Counted from the stretch's first letter, positions 35,501 to 49,846 are shown. The stretch is DNA of 64,000 nt from Trichaptum fuscoviolaceum (GCA_910574455.1 CAJSYZ010000004.1:2294001-2358000), one strand, 5' to 3'. Notes: generated by a model not told the origin, from the letters alone. Numbers and translations: made by a program.

Positions 35501-36901
35501 ATCGACAACGCTCAACTCTATCTATCTATGGCACTCCTGCATCAGAGAACCAAACCTTACAGGAGACGGAAGCGACTCCGCCGCCGCCACCTCATGAGGA
35601 AGGAGAGAGTCACGAAGAGCCATTATTAGAGATGCCCGATGTGCAACACAAAGTAGAAGAAGAGGAGAATGTGGAAATCCCTCCTGCCGCTGACGATTCA
35701 ATTGAACAACTTACCCACGAAGAAATTGTGCAGGAGGACGTCGAAGTCGCCCCAGAACCCCAACGCTCAAGGAAGGAAAGGAAACCTCCGACTGTGATTA
35801 TCGAAGAACTCGATACTCCTGCTATTCGCCGTGAGAAGAATATGGCGCGGAAACGGAGGAAGGCAGAGCTCGAGAAAAAGAGGCAAGACGAAGCTGCGGC
35901 CGCTGCTGCTGCTGCCGCTGCTGCTGCTGCCGCTGCTGCTGCTGCCGCTTCGAAGGTCGAACTAGTCGATGTTTCCGACCTCAGCTCGTTGAGCTCCGTC
36001 ACCAACGAAGAAGATCGAATGGCGGACTTTAAGGACGACGGAGATGATGAAAGCGACTATGAGGAGGGCGATACCTCAAAGATGGTTGTTTCAGCCGCCG
36101 ACGCTCGCAAGGCGGCACAGAATGCGGGGCTTGGACCTGCAACTTTGCGAGTCAAGGAGAACGAAGTGCTTGAGGGCGGAACACTCGGTGCGTATCTCCG
36201 TCCCCTCTATCTCCTCACATGGCAACCGTCAAACTGACGGAGTTCATATCGACAGTATGGGCCAAAGCCGGTATGTCCTTCCTTCGCATTCATTTCTCGG
36301 ACTTCGGCTGACGTGAATGTAGAAACGTACCCCTGGTGGCCTGCCGTCGTGTACGAAGAGGATGACCTGGCTGTGTCAGCATCGATTAAGAAAGAGAAAG
36401 AGCGTGTACCGCGCAGTGGCAATGGTCCTCTGCTTCTTGTGCAGTTTTATGATGCAAGGAATACCTGGTATAGTTTTTGATTCAACTTCTGTTCAAGTCA
36501 TTTCGTTTTGATGCTGGATGATCAGGCAATGGCTTCCCGTGGATAAGCTCAAACTTTTGGGCGAAGACAAAGGTAACCACGCGTTTCGTGCATGCTGTCA
36601 TCTGACCATTAATTGCTATTGGATTGAAGATGTGGACTCAACTATGCTGAGCGGAAACTCCAAAGTCCAGCGCTTCAAAACCACCAAGATCAAAGAACAG
36701 TGTCGTAGTGCTTGGCGGTAAGTGACATTCCTCTCCTTCGCTACCTCAATCTAAGTCTGTGTTTCACTTTACAGTAAAGCAATTTCCGAGATGGAACATG
36801 AGGATAGCGATACGCAATCCGTCTCCCAAGACAAAACCACACTAAAATCGTCCTCTGTGCCCCCCAGTGCAACGATGGAGACCGATCAATCATACTCCTA
36901 A
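32540..36901 (+). CDS. NTO1: NTO1/BRPF-like histone acetyltransferase scaffold (PZP, bromodomain, PWWP)
   Basis: Eighteen exons: 32540-32660, 32706-32756, 32818-32871, 32918-33033, 33083-33215, 33266-33342, 33390-33557, 33605-33778, 33826-34200, 34256-34425, 34479-34623, 34678-35446, 35498-36187, 36256-36270, 36323-36467, 36526-36572, 36630-36717, 36775-36901; 1154 residues. An EPL1-like N terminus ([35 protein letters not shown]) precedes PHD-zinc knuckle-ePHD ([13 protein letters not shown] ... [19 protein letters not shown] ... [11 protein letters not shown] ... CARKFKLL, about 130-298). A bromodomain follows (about 455-560, with the acetyl-lysine Asn in AMTYNKSDS), then a polyproline run, a 19-Ala run, and a PWWP domain ([18 protein letters not shown]). 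Yeast Nto1 in NuA3, and animal BRPFs, bridge a MYST acetyltransferase to methylated histone H3. Nuclear. Confidence 0.94.
35892..35948 (+). repeat. Polyalanine-coding GCT/GCC repeat in NTO1
   Basis: Nineteen consecutive Ala codons, largely three copies of a 15-bp unit (four GCT then GCC). It lies in the linker between the bromodomain and the PWWP domain and follows a charged helix ([12 protein letters not shown]). In-frame length variation would be tolerated. Confidence 0.9.
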
Positions 36902-37743
36902 AAGCATGTTGTTCAGAACAGTTACAGTGCCATCTTCTGTCTCCTGTTATTCTCTATGTGCTTCAGTATATTGCTACAAGGTTGCTGCTGGGCTCGCCTT
37001 CCCCGACACGAAGCATAGTAAGCGCAAGTTACTGTTCTTGTTAAATCCCATGCCTCTGTCCTCCGGATCCACTCATAATCTGCACTCCTCCAACGTCGTT
37101 CGCTTTTTGTATTAGGTTATTCTTTCATTTCGCGAACAGAACTTCATCTCATCTGTCTATGGCTTTTGTATGGCTTGCGTCTGTAGTATCTCTCCTTTTC
37201 ACGTCTTTTTCTACACCTTTCCTCATCTCCTTTTCATTCAACTTCCCTCATTTGCACATGAGCCGGCCCCTGCAGAAAGGGGCCAGGAGCCCCGGTCATC
37301 GACTACACCGGCTTGTGATGAGGACTCGTAGGCAGACGAACCTGCTCCGTTGCCGATCACTATAGCTCGGTGTGGAAGAGAGACATATGTACGTTGACTT
37401 CAACAGTTTGACTGTGCAATGGATAAGCAAGATTACCACTGGCATGTGCCAGGGGTCCCTGCGTCACTTTAACTGTGCTGTCCGCATTTAGACTTCCATC
37501 AGTGGTTCGATCAGAAACGTGGACTGACCCCCGTAACCCCGCACCGGCCCTAAACAAGTCCACATCAAAATCTTGTCTTTCCATTGAGACGCGCTTTTTC
37601 CCTCACAACACCGCCCGCTTCTTATACCACCAAAAACCGCGACAGACGCGTCCACCTTTCGCCGTCGCCCAACCACACGCTCGCTCACGTATATATATCG
37701 TCGTTGGACACCTTTATTCCTCACATTCTTTCTCAAAAAAGCC
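36902..37743. other. NTO1 3' region and leader of the next gene
   Basis: No gene supported. A hairpin with 7-bp arms GGCCCCT / AGGGGCC is at about 37264-37283. TATATATAT at about 37690 precedes the next start codon by about 50 nt and may be its TATA element. Confidence 0.45.
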
Positions 37744-38586
37744 ATGGGCCGCCCACTTTACTCTACTTTGATCGCGACTGCCGAACCAGTTGTCCACGTC
37801 GCTGAGGTGAAGACACCAACTTACGAACGATGGAGCGCCGTCAATGCCTTTGATCCCGATGCAGACGAGTTCTTCGAAGGAGATAACGTAGTCTATGAAG
37901 CGTTCTTGACTCCGGAGGAAGTGGACCGAAGGGAACAAGAGCAGCGGACGTTGGAAATGCAGACAGAACGCGTTCAGTCTGTGAGAGGAGAACTTCGCGA
38001 GCGATTCATTCAGACGTTGGCAGCCGCCGGAGAAACGAGGAATATGGATCTTCAGCGGAACGCACAACTAGAGCGTCCGGAACTCGTCGAAGATGATTCC
38101 GCCAGTAGCAGCGAAGGTTCTACGAGCGGACGGGCCTCGCCTTCACAAGTGGCCGCTGACTTTGCTTCGCATCTTGAGGCGAGAAGGCAAGAGTTCGAAC
38201 CTTTCAACTCTGATGAGGAGCTCGAAGATCAGCTTATGGCTTCCGACATCCCCAACTCAAGGCATTCTATCTCCTTGCCGGGCACGCCGCCCTACGTTCC
38301 ATCGCTTCTTTTTGACTCACTCCTGGCATCTGGAGTTATTCATGAAGATACGATCACGTTCCCCATCCGATCTGCACCTATTCCTATCCAACACAGCCCT
38401 CAAGCCGTGAGCACTGTGATGACGCCGCCAGGCAGTGTTACACCGCGTTTTCTTAACTGGTCTTCGCGCCCGACAGCGGTGCCAATGAGTCCTTCGCCCA
38501 CTCCGGATGCTCCCTTTGGATCGCTCCGTGCGTCGCGTATGGCAGTGTCGTACATTGCCCCGGTGCGCGTGGGCGTACAGCTTTAA
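37744..38586 (+). CDS. Uncharacterised intronless protein, acidic middle and Ser/Pro-rich tail
   Basis: 280 residues from the first ATG after a TATA-like tract; no introns. The N-terminal half contains an amphipathic, highly charged helix (LTPEEVDRREQEQRTLEMQ) that could form a short coiled coil. The middle is Ser/Glu-rich (DDSASSSEGSTSG) and the last 90 residues are rich in Pro and Ser with PGTPPYVPSL and SPSPTPDAPF. No signal peptide, membrane span or catalytic motif seen. The long clean frame, promoter position and amino-acid composition support a real gene; I do not recognise the family. The pattern fits a disordered regulatory protein, which is inference. Confidence 0.7.
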   Translation: MGRPLYSTLIATAEPVVHVAEVKTPTYERWSAVNAFDPDADEFFEGDNVVYEAFLTPEEVDRREQEQRTLEMQTERVQSVRGELRERFIQTLAAAGETRNMDLQRNAQLERPELVEDDSASSSEGSTSGRASPSQVAADFASHLEARRQEFEPFNSDEELEDQLMASDIPNSRHSISLPGTPPYVPSLLFDSLLASGVIHEDTITFPIRSAPIPIQHSPQAVSTVMTPPGSVTPRFLNWSSRPTAVPMSPSPTPDAPFGSLRASRMAVSYIAPVRVGVQL

Positions 38587-38910
38587 TTCCGTGGATTTAC
38601 CCCTCTCCTTACCCGATAAAAAAGTATCCTCTTGGGCTTACATTTGCTCTCATAATTGTGTTTGTATCATGCACTTGAATTCATTATGCTTCTATTCCTT
38701 ATTTTTGCATCTGTATTTTCATTTTCTTGCATTAATTCTGTGTGACTGGGACATGTTTGAGTAGAAGCGAACCTGTAGATCAATAAACGTGGGATTTTTT
38801 CTTTGCATGGGAAATTTTCAGCGAGAGTCAAAGATTGAGTCGTGGCTGTGCAATTTTGGGGCTGAACTTGTGGCACGGTCCCTTTTGTCTCTTACTGTAT
38901 CGCTCCGAGC
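38587..38910. other. Spacer before the BTB gene
   Basis: T-rich 3' sequence of the preceding gene (TTATTTTTGCATCTG and similar), then the BTB gene leader. AATAAA-like ATAAAC at about 38783 may belong to a polyadenylation signal. Confidence 0.4.
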
Positions 38911-40035
38911 ATGTCCTCACCACTGAATGATGTTTCGCTGCCTTCAGGTGGGGTGATACTCAGATCCTCTGACGCCGTCGAGTTCAAGGTATACAAGAAC
39001 ATCTTGGCGCTGGCATCGCCTGTTTTCAAGGACATGTTCTCCCTGCCTCAGGCCCCCCAAACCTCCTCCGATGCTTCGAGTGAAAGCGGACAAGCGGATG
39101 GTTTACCTGTGGTCGACTTATCGGAAAAGAGCGCTACGTTGGACATGCTTCTTCGCATCATTTACCCGGTCGTACCGCCTGCTTTCAAGGGAGTTTCAAG
39201 CAATGGAACTGTCACAGACGCAGCTCAGCTCATCAAGTGTGTCGAGCCTGTGTTGGAGGCGGCTCTCAAGTATGATATGCGAATCGTTGTCAAACAGCTT
39301 TGTTCGAAGCTTCTCGATGCGTCTAATCAAGTACGTCCGGATGGAACAGTGGTTGATGATACCTTAGCTGTGCGCGTGTACGTTCTTGCTTGTCGATTTA
39401 GGCTCAGAGACGAAGCGTGCATTGCTGCATCTGCTGCCCTCCGCGGTCGTGTTCGGGGAGTTTTCTGCGATGGACTACGAAGCATCAACGCGGCTCATGA
39501 CTTCCGACTGCTCGAGTACCACGAAAAGGCCGTCAACGCCATTTTGCCATTGTTTCGACTCCAAAACGTACCACAGGAACACAGAAATCTTATGAACTGC
39601 AAACGGTGCGACAGAGCCAACAACCGGAGTGGAAATGTGGCCGCAAGTTGTTGGCTGAGATTTTTCGAGGAAGCGGAAGCCACTGTCCGTCAGTCACCTA
39701 GGAGTTTCGAAATGTTTTCGGATAAGATCATGAAGGACTCGCAAGAATTGGCACGCAACTGTGTTAATAATACATTCAGCTACGGCTCTTATGAGAGCAA
39801 CTGCGCACGTTTAGCCGTAAACTTTCAGCCATTTTCGCAACATTTACGAGAGAAAATGGAGGTGGCTGTAACTCGGGTATGTTCCTCTCTTTATTCTCCC
39901 TTTCTATTGCATAATGATGATCATACGCCAACAATAGATAAATTTTGATCTCAGCGAGTTCTAGAACTCTATGGTGAGACTGTGTGTCGACAACTTGATC
40001 AGCACTGTATACACGGAGTTTGGGTTGGATACTAA
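38911..40035 (+). CDS. BTB/POZ domain protein
   Basis: Exons 38911-39876 and 39955-40035 (78-nt intron) give 348 residues. The N-terminal 130 residues are a BTB fold: VILRSSDAVEFKVYKNIL then ALASPVFKDMFSLPQ, with an inserted Ser-rich loop, and LDMLLRIIYP. The region after it holds a helical part (ALKYDMRIVVKQLCSKLLD) and a Cys pair (MNCKRCDRANN), followed by WLRFFEEAEATVRQSP, typical of a large Agaricomycete BTB family. BTB domains dimerise or dock Cullin-3; no DNA-binding or Kelch domain follows, so the partner is unknown. If the intron is retained, the protein ends about 24 residues past the splice site. Confidence 0.87.
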
Positions 40036-40572
40036 TTGGATATAGACTTTGATTGGCATACATATCTGCATCCTGTGGTGAACCTGGATGAAGGTTTGCT
40101 TCTTACAAAATTTTCTTGAAGCCAAGAGAAGAGTCCGACTGTGATCTGCCGAGTGCGCGTTCCCTTTTATAGGTGTCTCTTGCGGGCGAACGCCTATCCA
40201 GGCACACTGGCAGCCAATCGGTGAAAGTAGACTATACGGTAAAGCACCTTTTCCATGCACTCTTCATAGCACGCTGAAGCGCTCTTCTCGGTAGTTCTGC
40301 TGGTATTCGCTCATCAGACTTCTACATCCATCAATCAATAGCACGTCACGCATGGTCTGCACTGGAGCTCATGCTGTGATCTCTACGTACTTATTAATAC
40401 AGCTGTGCGTACTTCGATTTTCAACTTTGTTACACAGCAGAGGCGACTGCTGTTTTCAGTAACTACCCGAATCGGGAAGGCTCAGCCCGTCTGGCTACAA
40501 CGCACGAACTAAACGCCTTCGCACGGAAAAGCGATAGTACCCTTCCACGCTCTCCACTGCCTCAAAGACTGA
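40036..40572. other. Spacer between BTB gene and first DUF6699 gene
   Basis: The two genes converge here. No coding frame is supported. Confidence 0.45.
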
Positions 40573-41512
40573 TCCTGCATTTCCAAGTTCAACGAGTTTA
40601 GGTGAGACGCATCACTTGATACTGGAATCACCCAACTCACATTCAACCATCTTCACGACGTACGTATGCGGATGAACCTCCCTTCCAGGTGGGAGAAGAG
40701 TCTTTGCGAAGTCATCATCCTTAACGAGCCCTCTGAAAAAGAACTTGTTTTGGAGCCAGTCCACTTTCTTTGCTTGATAAGTGGGGTTGTCTTCGACTCT
40801 CTTGTCCATCATGGCTTGAAGAGCTTCTCTTGTGTCCTCGTCTTGAAAGAGAATAATCCTCCAGTCTAAGCTGTCCATCTTCTGGTCGAGAAACCTGTGT
40901 AATCCATATAGTATGTCTCCGCATGTGACATAGCGCAAGTGAGCACTACTAAATGGCCTAATGGTGATGCTCCATGGGAAATCATGAGAGACAAGGCGGA
41001 CAGACTGACACTCTGTGCCGTGCACCGCTGGCTCGAAGCAGTACCGCTGGAACGTACGTTGCAAAGACCACTCCGGAGGCTTTCGAACATCAAATAGGCG
41101 AATCGGACCATGGCAATGAAGTATGTGGTGTAGTTCGGCACTTTCCGTCTCTTCTCTTTGCCTGGGATTGCCTGTCTCCGCCTCCACCTCATCGACTGCG
41201 AGTTCGGCTTCAACGAAATGATGATTCTATAAGGTTCAAGAGCTTACCTTGGTTTGGGCTAGTTGATTGAGGAGATCTTGAGTATGCAGACTCCCGTCCT
41301 CTGTCGATGTCTTCTGGATGTGGGATAAATGTGTTATCCAAAGGATATCTACTTGGTCCAGTGTGGTACATCTGCGGATATCTTTGGGCCGGGGTGGCAG
41401 CACTATAGTAGCCTCCCCCGTATTGCGCATGGATTGCGGGATTGTAGAACGCATCGTGGCGGGCCCCTGACCAATATGCACCTCGATGTTGAGCTCGTTG
41501 GCGATTCTGCAT
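40573..41512 (-). CDS. DUF6699 family protein (copy 1)
   Basis: Exons (minus) 41512-41248, 41207-40641 and two bases at 40574-40573; 277 residues. A Tyr/Pro/Gly/His-rich N terminus (YNPAIHAQYGGGYYS) leads to a DUF6699-like domain: RLFDVRKPPEWSLQ, SVRLVSHDFPWSITIRP, RYVTCGDILYGLHRFL, then KKVDWLQNKFFFRGLVK. The domain is basidiomycete-specific and of unknown function. It is about 51% identical over the core, by eye, to the copy at 43845. The final GT (40640) gives a 66-nt intron to AG at 40575, which would complete a TGA stop as T|GA; unspliced reading ends at 40612 instead. GTATGC upstream of the ATG and the acceptor GCATAG just before it suggest a 5' UTR intron. Confidence 0.8.
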
Positions 41513-43844
41513 TTCCTATGCTGGATAGTGGATTAGACTAACTTCCATAGGTATGTGAGCAAACTTGCATACACTAACTTCTATCTCGTATCAGGCGGCG
41601 AAGAATGTTCTTGGGTGCTGCGGATGACTCGGCGGGATCAGAAGAGGGGAAGTTGAGTCCAACATTTATAGCTTCAGATTTCTCTCCGACGAACAGCCTC
41701 TTTGCTTCCTACTATGCGATGACTGTCACTTTTCTTCATCGGAAATGAAGCGCGTTTTATAAAGATCTCGGGAGCCCCGCCCGAGCGCCTTTTCCGTATA
41801 GCATTGCATGCTTATTTTTGCTTCATCCCATTCAAAGGTGAGCGCTTATGCTTGCACATTGTCATGTGCTATTTGGATCACGAATTGGATGAGTTCCAAG
41901 TATCACAGCCCTCTTGCTGATTCTTCTTCAGTGCACGCACTCATTGGTGTGCTCGGCCTTCATTTTCTCCATCGCATAGCTGTCCCCGAATTTGAAATGG
42001 CCAATAATAACTCTGAGTCGTGAGAGTCAGGCTGGATTTGGTAGCGTCTCTTCTTCACTCACGATCTTCCCTTCATCATCTCTAGGCAGCGTAATGTTTG
42101 TATGCCTTGGTAACGAAGGGGCCGGGTGAATCGGGCCTAGGACCGTCGTTGATATCTTGCAGGACCATGAACGTGCGCAAGTCCTTACTTTGCCAAACTC
42201 TACCCGTTAAGTGTCTCACATAGTAGTACTCTACTTATCTTCTGGGTGCTTACGGGTTTTTATCTTAGCCAATGAACAACCGTTCTTGATGATATCTTCA
42301 AAGCTCGGTATGTTGAGTTCACACTGAGCCTGAGGCTTGTGAAGGTGAATCATTTTTTGTACATTATGCCACCGAAAGTCATATTTTGCGTAAACCAGTG
42401 AAACAGTGCACTGACGAAGTTCTGCGCGCTACAGACTATGTCGAGCAGCGAGCAGCGACTACAGTATAAAAACTTGAAATAAGATTAACTGTGACTCTTA
42501 TATACAGCATATACGCCTAGGAGCTCTAGATAAGCGAAGGAACAATGCCTAGAATTAAGACGGCTTGTAAGTTTAGCCCATGTATGGTGGTGACGGATCT
42601 ACTGTAGGTTGTACAATCTTTTAATATCTCTTTGCTACCAATCGAAAGACTAGGCTTCTCGACGATACGTTTAGAGTCTGCTTTACAATTCATCAGATGT
42701 CCGATCTACATCAATAAAAAAGAAACAATATGATTTGCATATATGTAAACCACCGGTCCATAGATACACTACTATAGTAGTGCCCGGGCCTTCGAGACCG
42801 TTACCAGAAAGACGATGCAGTGAGAAGAAACTTCCGAGTCATGCTTGGAAGAGTACAACAAAGGAAGCTTACTGCAGCCGGGCAAAATTGATCCGAGTCT
42901 GAGCATGGATGGCAGTCGTCTTATTCTCTTTATTCATACCTATGTATGATCTCTAACAATCTATGCCTTGCTTGAGCTTCTCGTGTATTGGAGCTTCTAT
43001 AGAGCGGCTATCAGAGTTTTGACTAGTTTGTTCCTTTGACGGAAAGACACATTGATAAGGGAAAACGTGCACGAAGCAGGAAGGGGTTCCACCACCACAC
43101 TTTCCTTGTTTGTAAACGTCCAGATGCATAATTTCTAGTTCATGGAAAGGCGAAGATATTTTTATTTGAAGTAGTCGCTATTGAGAAAGGCACGCTAAAT
43201 TGTCACGGCGGCTTTAAGTTAAATGGAATACATAAAATGGAATACATATAACTCCGACATGTACACAGCACCTGATGGATGATCATTCATAATGTTCTAA
43301 ATGGAAGGATCTAAGTTAGCAACAAAGCATCTGAGCGAACAGTCTCTCTTGCCGACGGTGGCAACGCCTCAAAGTCCATGCATCCCGGAAGCAGGACACT
43401 TTCAATAAGCGTCTTGGGAGTTCGAAGGGCATAGAAGCGTGAAATATTGGAGTCGATTTCAAAATCTCAACTCTTTCGCACGCGGTTTAGCTGTGTTCCT
43501 TGGTTCTTGATATAGGCGTGCGAATGGAGATATTTCCAAGATGAAAGTGTCGGAGGTGGTAAACAGAAAGAGCTCTGCTTTCCACAGATCAGTTTCTGAT
43601 ACAGGCTGAAAAGGCGCTGGAGAAAGTAGAAAATGAGCGGGAGGAGTAGCAGAGACTGTCCGACGTGCTCCTACCTGCCTTGTTCCCCCCTGTCACTGTT
43701 GTGCCTCGAGTTCCTCTAGAATCGATTGGCGAATACAGCCCCAAGTTTAGCCTTTGCCATCTTCTGCCAAAGATCACAATCGGTGACTGATTCCTACCAT
43801 CCTCGCTCCCCCTTGACGGCAAGCGAATTCAAGAGCCCAAGCCG
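41513..43844. other. 2.3-kb intergenic region between divergent DUF6699 copies
   Basis: No gene supported. Minus-strand TATA-like boxes at 41665-41670 and 41755-41761 could serve copy 1. A perfect 16-bp palindrome CACTACTATAGTAGTG is at 42767-42782. One AACTTGAA octamer is at 42471-42478, and a short direct repeat (AAATGGAATACATA twice) is near 43220-43250. Confidence 0.5.
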
Positions 43845-44722
43845 ATGAAATCTCTGCATTATAACCACCACTACGGAATGTATGCAGGAAATGGTTATAC
43901 ATTAGGGAACGCTTACCACGGGCACCCGATGAGTGGGGCCACAAGAATGTATCCACAGGCGGGCTATAGAAATTACCCAAGCAACGTAGGGTTTCCGTTG
44001 ACCTTCGCTCACCCAGTGTACGGTCGAGAGCTTTGGAATAAACAGGAGACCCGGCCCAGGCTGGACCGCGAAAGCAACCAGATTTTTTCCGGTAAATCGT
44101 CCTTGATGAAGTTGAGGGTATATGGACTAACCCTTTTCCGACACGTAGATTCTGAAGACCCCCAAAGAGAGCTCAAAGCTGCGGTTGGTATACACCCAAC
44201 TCTCGACAGCGACAAAACGACTCGCCTGTTTAATGTTCGGCAGCGTCCAGATTGGTCATTGCAGGACACTTTCTGGTGGGTTCGTCATGAAAAGGCCATT
44301 AGAGGCACAGACTGTCGCCTTGTGCGCCTTGTGTCTCGCGACTTTCCTTGGACGATCGACATCCATCCTCACATAAGGTCCCGGGTCCCGTATGTTACAT
44401 GCGGAGACGTACTATATGGGCTATATGAGCACTTCTGGCTGGATATGGATGCTGTAGATTGGAGGTTCGTACTTGGCCTAGAAGAGGATCAGCAGAAGGC
44501 GGTCAAGGACACAATCGAGTTAAGAATTAGAGGCAATGGAAGCGTGGCGAAGAAGATAGATTGGCTCGTAAAGAAGGTCCTTTTCCGAGGACTCATCAGG
44601 GACGATGATTTCGCACAGTCGCTTCTTCCGCCCGGACATCAGTTGTATCCGTACACCTATGTTGTCAAACTCGTTGAATGTAAGTACAGCTACTACATAC
44701 ATGTATAAATGACTTACTAGAG
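43845..44722 (+). CDS. DUF6699 family protein (copy 2)
   Basis: Exons 43845-44091, 44149-44679 and probably 44721-44722; 259 residues. The first intron (57 nt) is open and a multiple of three, but it sits exactly where copy 1 is spliced and interrupts no conserved residue when removed. Same architecture as copy 1: Tyr/Gly/His-rich N terminus (HYNHHYGMYAGNGYTLG), then RLFNVRQRPDWSLQ, LVRLVSRDFPWTIDIHP, PYVTCGDVLYGLY, KKIDWLVKKVLFRGL. GTAAGT at 44680 and CTTACTAG at 44720 would complete a T|AG stop, as in copy 1; otherwise it reads on to 44708. It diverges from copy 1. No signal peptide. Function unknown. Confidence 0.8.
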
Positions 44723-47277
44723 AGCGTAGAGAACGTTGGGTATCCCCCCCTTTCCCCCCACTCGAGGCGGTCAGAACAGAGTTGATAGATACTTGGTAGA
44801 TATGCGTAACGATCGATGTGCTTCACACCTGCTCGCCCCCTTCCCCCTTTTTGTCCCCTCTCTTAGCCGAGCACTGCCATCATCCTCACATATGTATTCA
44901 ATTCAAAGCACCTTATAAACCGCCTTCTTAACTCGTTAATGGGCTTGAATCCATCTATTCGCCGGTAGACAAGTCCAAGAAGCCAAAAGAGGAGGGACAC
45001 TAGAAGAGGAAGTCGCCTCATTCCAAACCTGTGATACTTGGAACACGGAGAAAGCCCATTTCGATGCTGCACAAGTAAGCACATTACAGTAGGATAAGAA
45101 CGATATAAGCGGTGTGAGTTATGTTGGAGAATAAGACACTCGTTTATGGTCATGGGTTATGGCTATGTATGTCCATACGGACAGTATTTGGAAGTCGATC
45201 CCGCAGCAATTGGTTTCAAAGAAACGTGTCTAAAAGTGAATGGACTGTTTAGTTAGCCAGCAGAAAGGTGGTAATCTACGCACAAAGTTGCGTTAAACTA
45301 GCCTTTGTGCCTGATCCTATAATCGTGGCCAAGGTGTTCACTGATTTTCCATCATGATACTCGAAATGTTCCCAATGAATACACACGCATACCAATTAGA
45401 CCAAGTATATCCGGAGCGGATCCAGCTTTTGAACTGCTTGAGCTGCGTCTTCTCGGCTCGGCCGTCACACAACTTGAAGTGAGTAGATACACTGGCTCCG
45501 TAAGACTATGATATGCACACATATGTAGTGTGAAAGCGTGGATTACCACGTACGGAGACGTGACTGCCCTGAAGAATTCGATTTTGAAATGAAACATGAT
45601 TTTCTCCATGGCATCATAGACGTACCGAATTGACCAATATCTCAATAGGGAGCGCTAACGGTTCACAGTACAGTTTTAGTCCACGATAGTTATCGTCCTA
45701 GGGATATACACTGATCAACAGGAAAGCTCTGCAGACTCAGTGCAGTCGTCAACATGATTTCAAGTTGTTCAGGCGGAGGCTGAAATTTTACGGCTTACTC
45801 AGCATAGCTTCCATTAGCAACCGAAATTTAACACTTGAAGCGGGAGCCTCGGAGCACGCGAGCATCACGCGTCAAGTCGCGTCGCGTCTGACTCTCAGGC
45901 TCTTCCACCATCCACAACAATGAGGACGATTTCGAGCTACAAGACAGTGTCGACGCAGCAAAACATCAAGATCTTTTCGCAATACCTCACTAAATGGTTG
46001 TCCCTACTCAAAGATGCTGTCATATTACCCTTGCTGCTGTCTGTCGGACGGGGCCTTGTTCGTGCCACCCGAATTATCACTACTAGTACATGAGGTCAAC
46101 GTCGTGCCACCCAAAAAGCGCTCGCGCCGGCTCACAATTTTCTGCCGTATTACACTTGCTGCTGCCATCTGCTAGTTCGGTGTAGCCTTCTTTGTGGACT
46201 TGGCTCGTCGCTCCCTCGACAGCCCAAGTCACTCTGGAGCAACGACCTTTCAGTGAGCTCCAGGGCGGTTTCTCCCACAAGAATCAGCCAGCCCATTTTT
46301 TCATCACTTCAACATCCTTCGTGGAATTTCACAGATTGTCAACAGCAGACGGCAACGTGCGGGAGCGCAAGAACGAGTCTTTCTTTTGGGCGAAACGATC
46401 AGCTTGAATCCCGGAATAAAGTTTTGGACTTCTATCTCAATCCAATGTTCTAGGTCAGAGCGGCAGGCACTTGAGGTAGCACAAGACCAACAAATGACCA
46501 TCGGGATAACTGTTCTTGCGGGCGTTGTCTAAATATGTAGTTCGAGTTCCCTCCAATTCGCACGACAAACCACGCTTTCATGTCCAATCCCGACGATTGC
46601 GTACCTCTTACTAAATGAACTCGAACCAAATCCCTCTAATGCCGTCGATTTCCAACTCCCTTCCAGATCTCGTTGATTCAACTGGTTCATCCGCGAACGA
46701 AAGACATGACAAGTGGCAGGGGTCTTACTATGCCTCTAGTCGAAGAAGAAGGAAAGCAAAATCCAAGCTTAGGACTTGAAGATGTCTCTTATGGCGAAGG
46801 CGTTATCAGATTCGATCACCGGCGAGGGATTCTTCATAATTAAATTGCTCAAACGAGTTTCGGAGCAAACGGTCGCTTCGTTCTGCTTCGAAATCTTCAA
46901 GTTGGTGAAGGGAGAATGGATACCAAAAAGGGCAACTACGCCAGACCCCGAGTTATGACGGATAGTACTGCTGACCGTCTGAACCATTTAGGACAGTAAC
47001 TTATGCTTGAAACACGGAACTCACCCGATGCATTCCAGTCAGCTATTGCCTGCTCTCGACCCCGACGAACGGACTGGCTCGACTATAAAGAGTCCAATTC
47101 ATCGATCTTGAACCGAGCACAGTCTAACGTACCGCCTCCCGACATCTCCTTTCCTTACTCAACCTCTTGAATACCCGGAGAAACCAGAACTCGATAGCTC
47201 AGAAGGAGTTTGGTCGAATACTGAGAACTCGACTTCGCCTCACCCAGCCTTGCCGTTAAACACACCGAACGAAGACG
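44723..47277. other. 2.5-kb region without a confident gene
   Basis: C-rich tracts (CCCCCCCTTTCCCCCC) near 44750-44860. A plus-strand protein-like stretch at about 45357-45480 (see findings). Small ORFs at about 45921-46094 and 46776-46958 cannot be assigned. AACTTGAA octamers at 45471, 45759 and 46896. Confidence 0.45.

Positions 47278-49846
<2,569 letters not shown>

Noticed and set aside
35610..36005. Minus-strand frame with an Ala run
   Set aside because: Antisense of the NTO1 polyalanine repeat, which reads as Ser/Ala on the other strand.
45921..46094. 57-codon ORF starting MRTISSYK
   Set aside because: Too short to judge; no family, no promoter or intron support.
46776..46958. 60-codon ORF with KALSDSITGEGFFI
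   Set aside because: Looks somewhat protein-like but has no recognisable domain or joinable exons.
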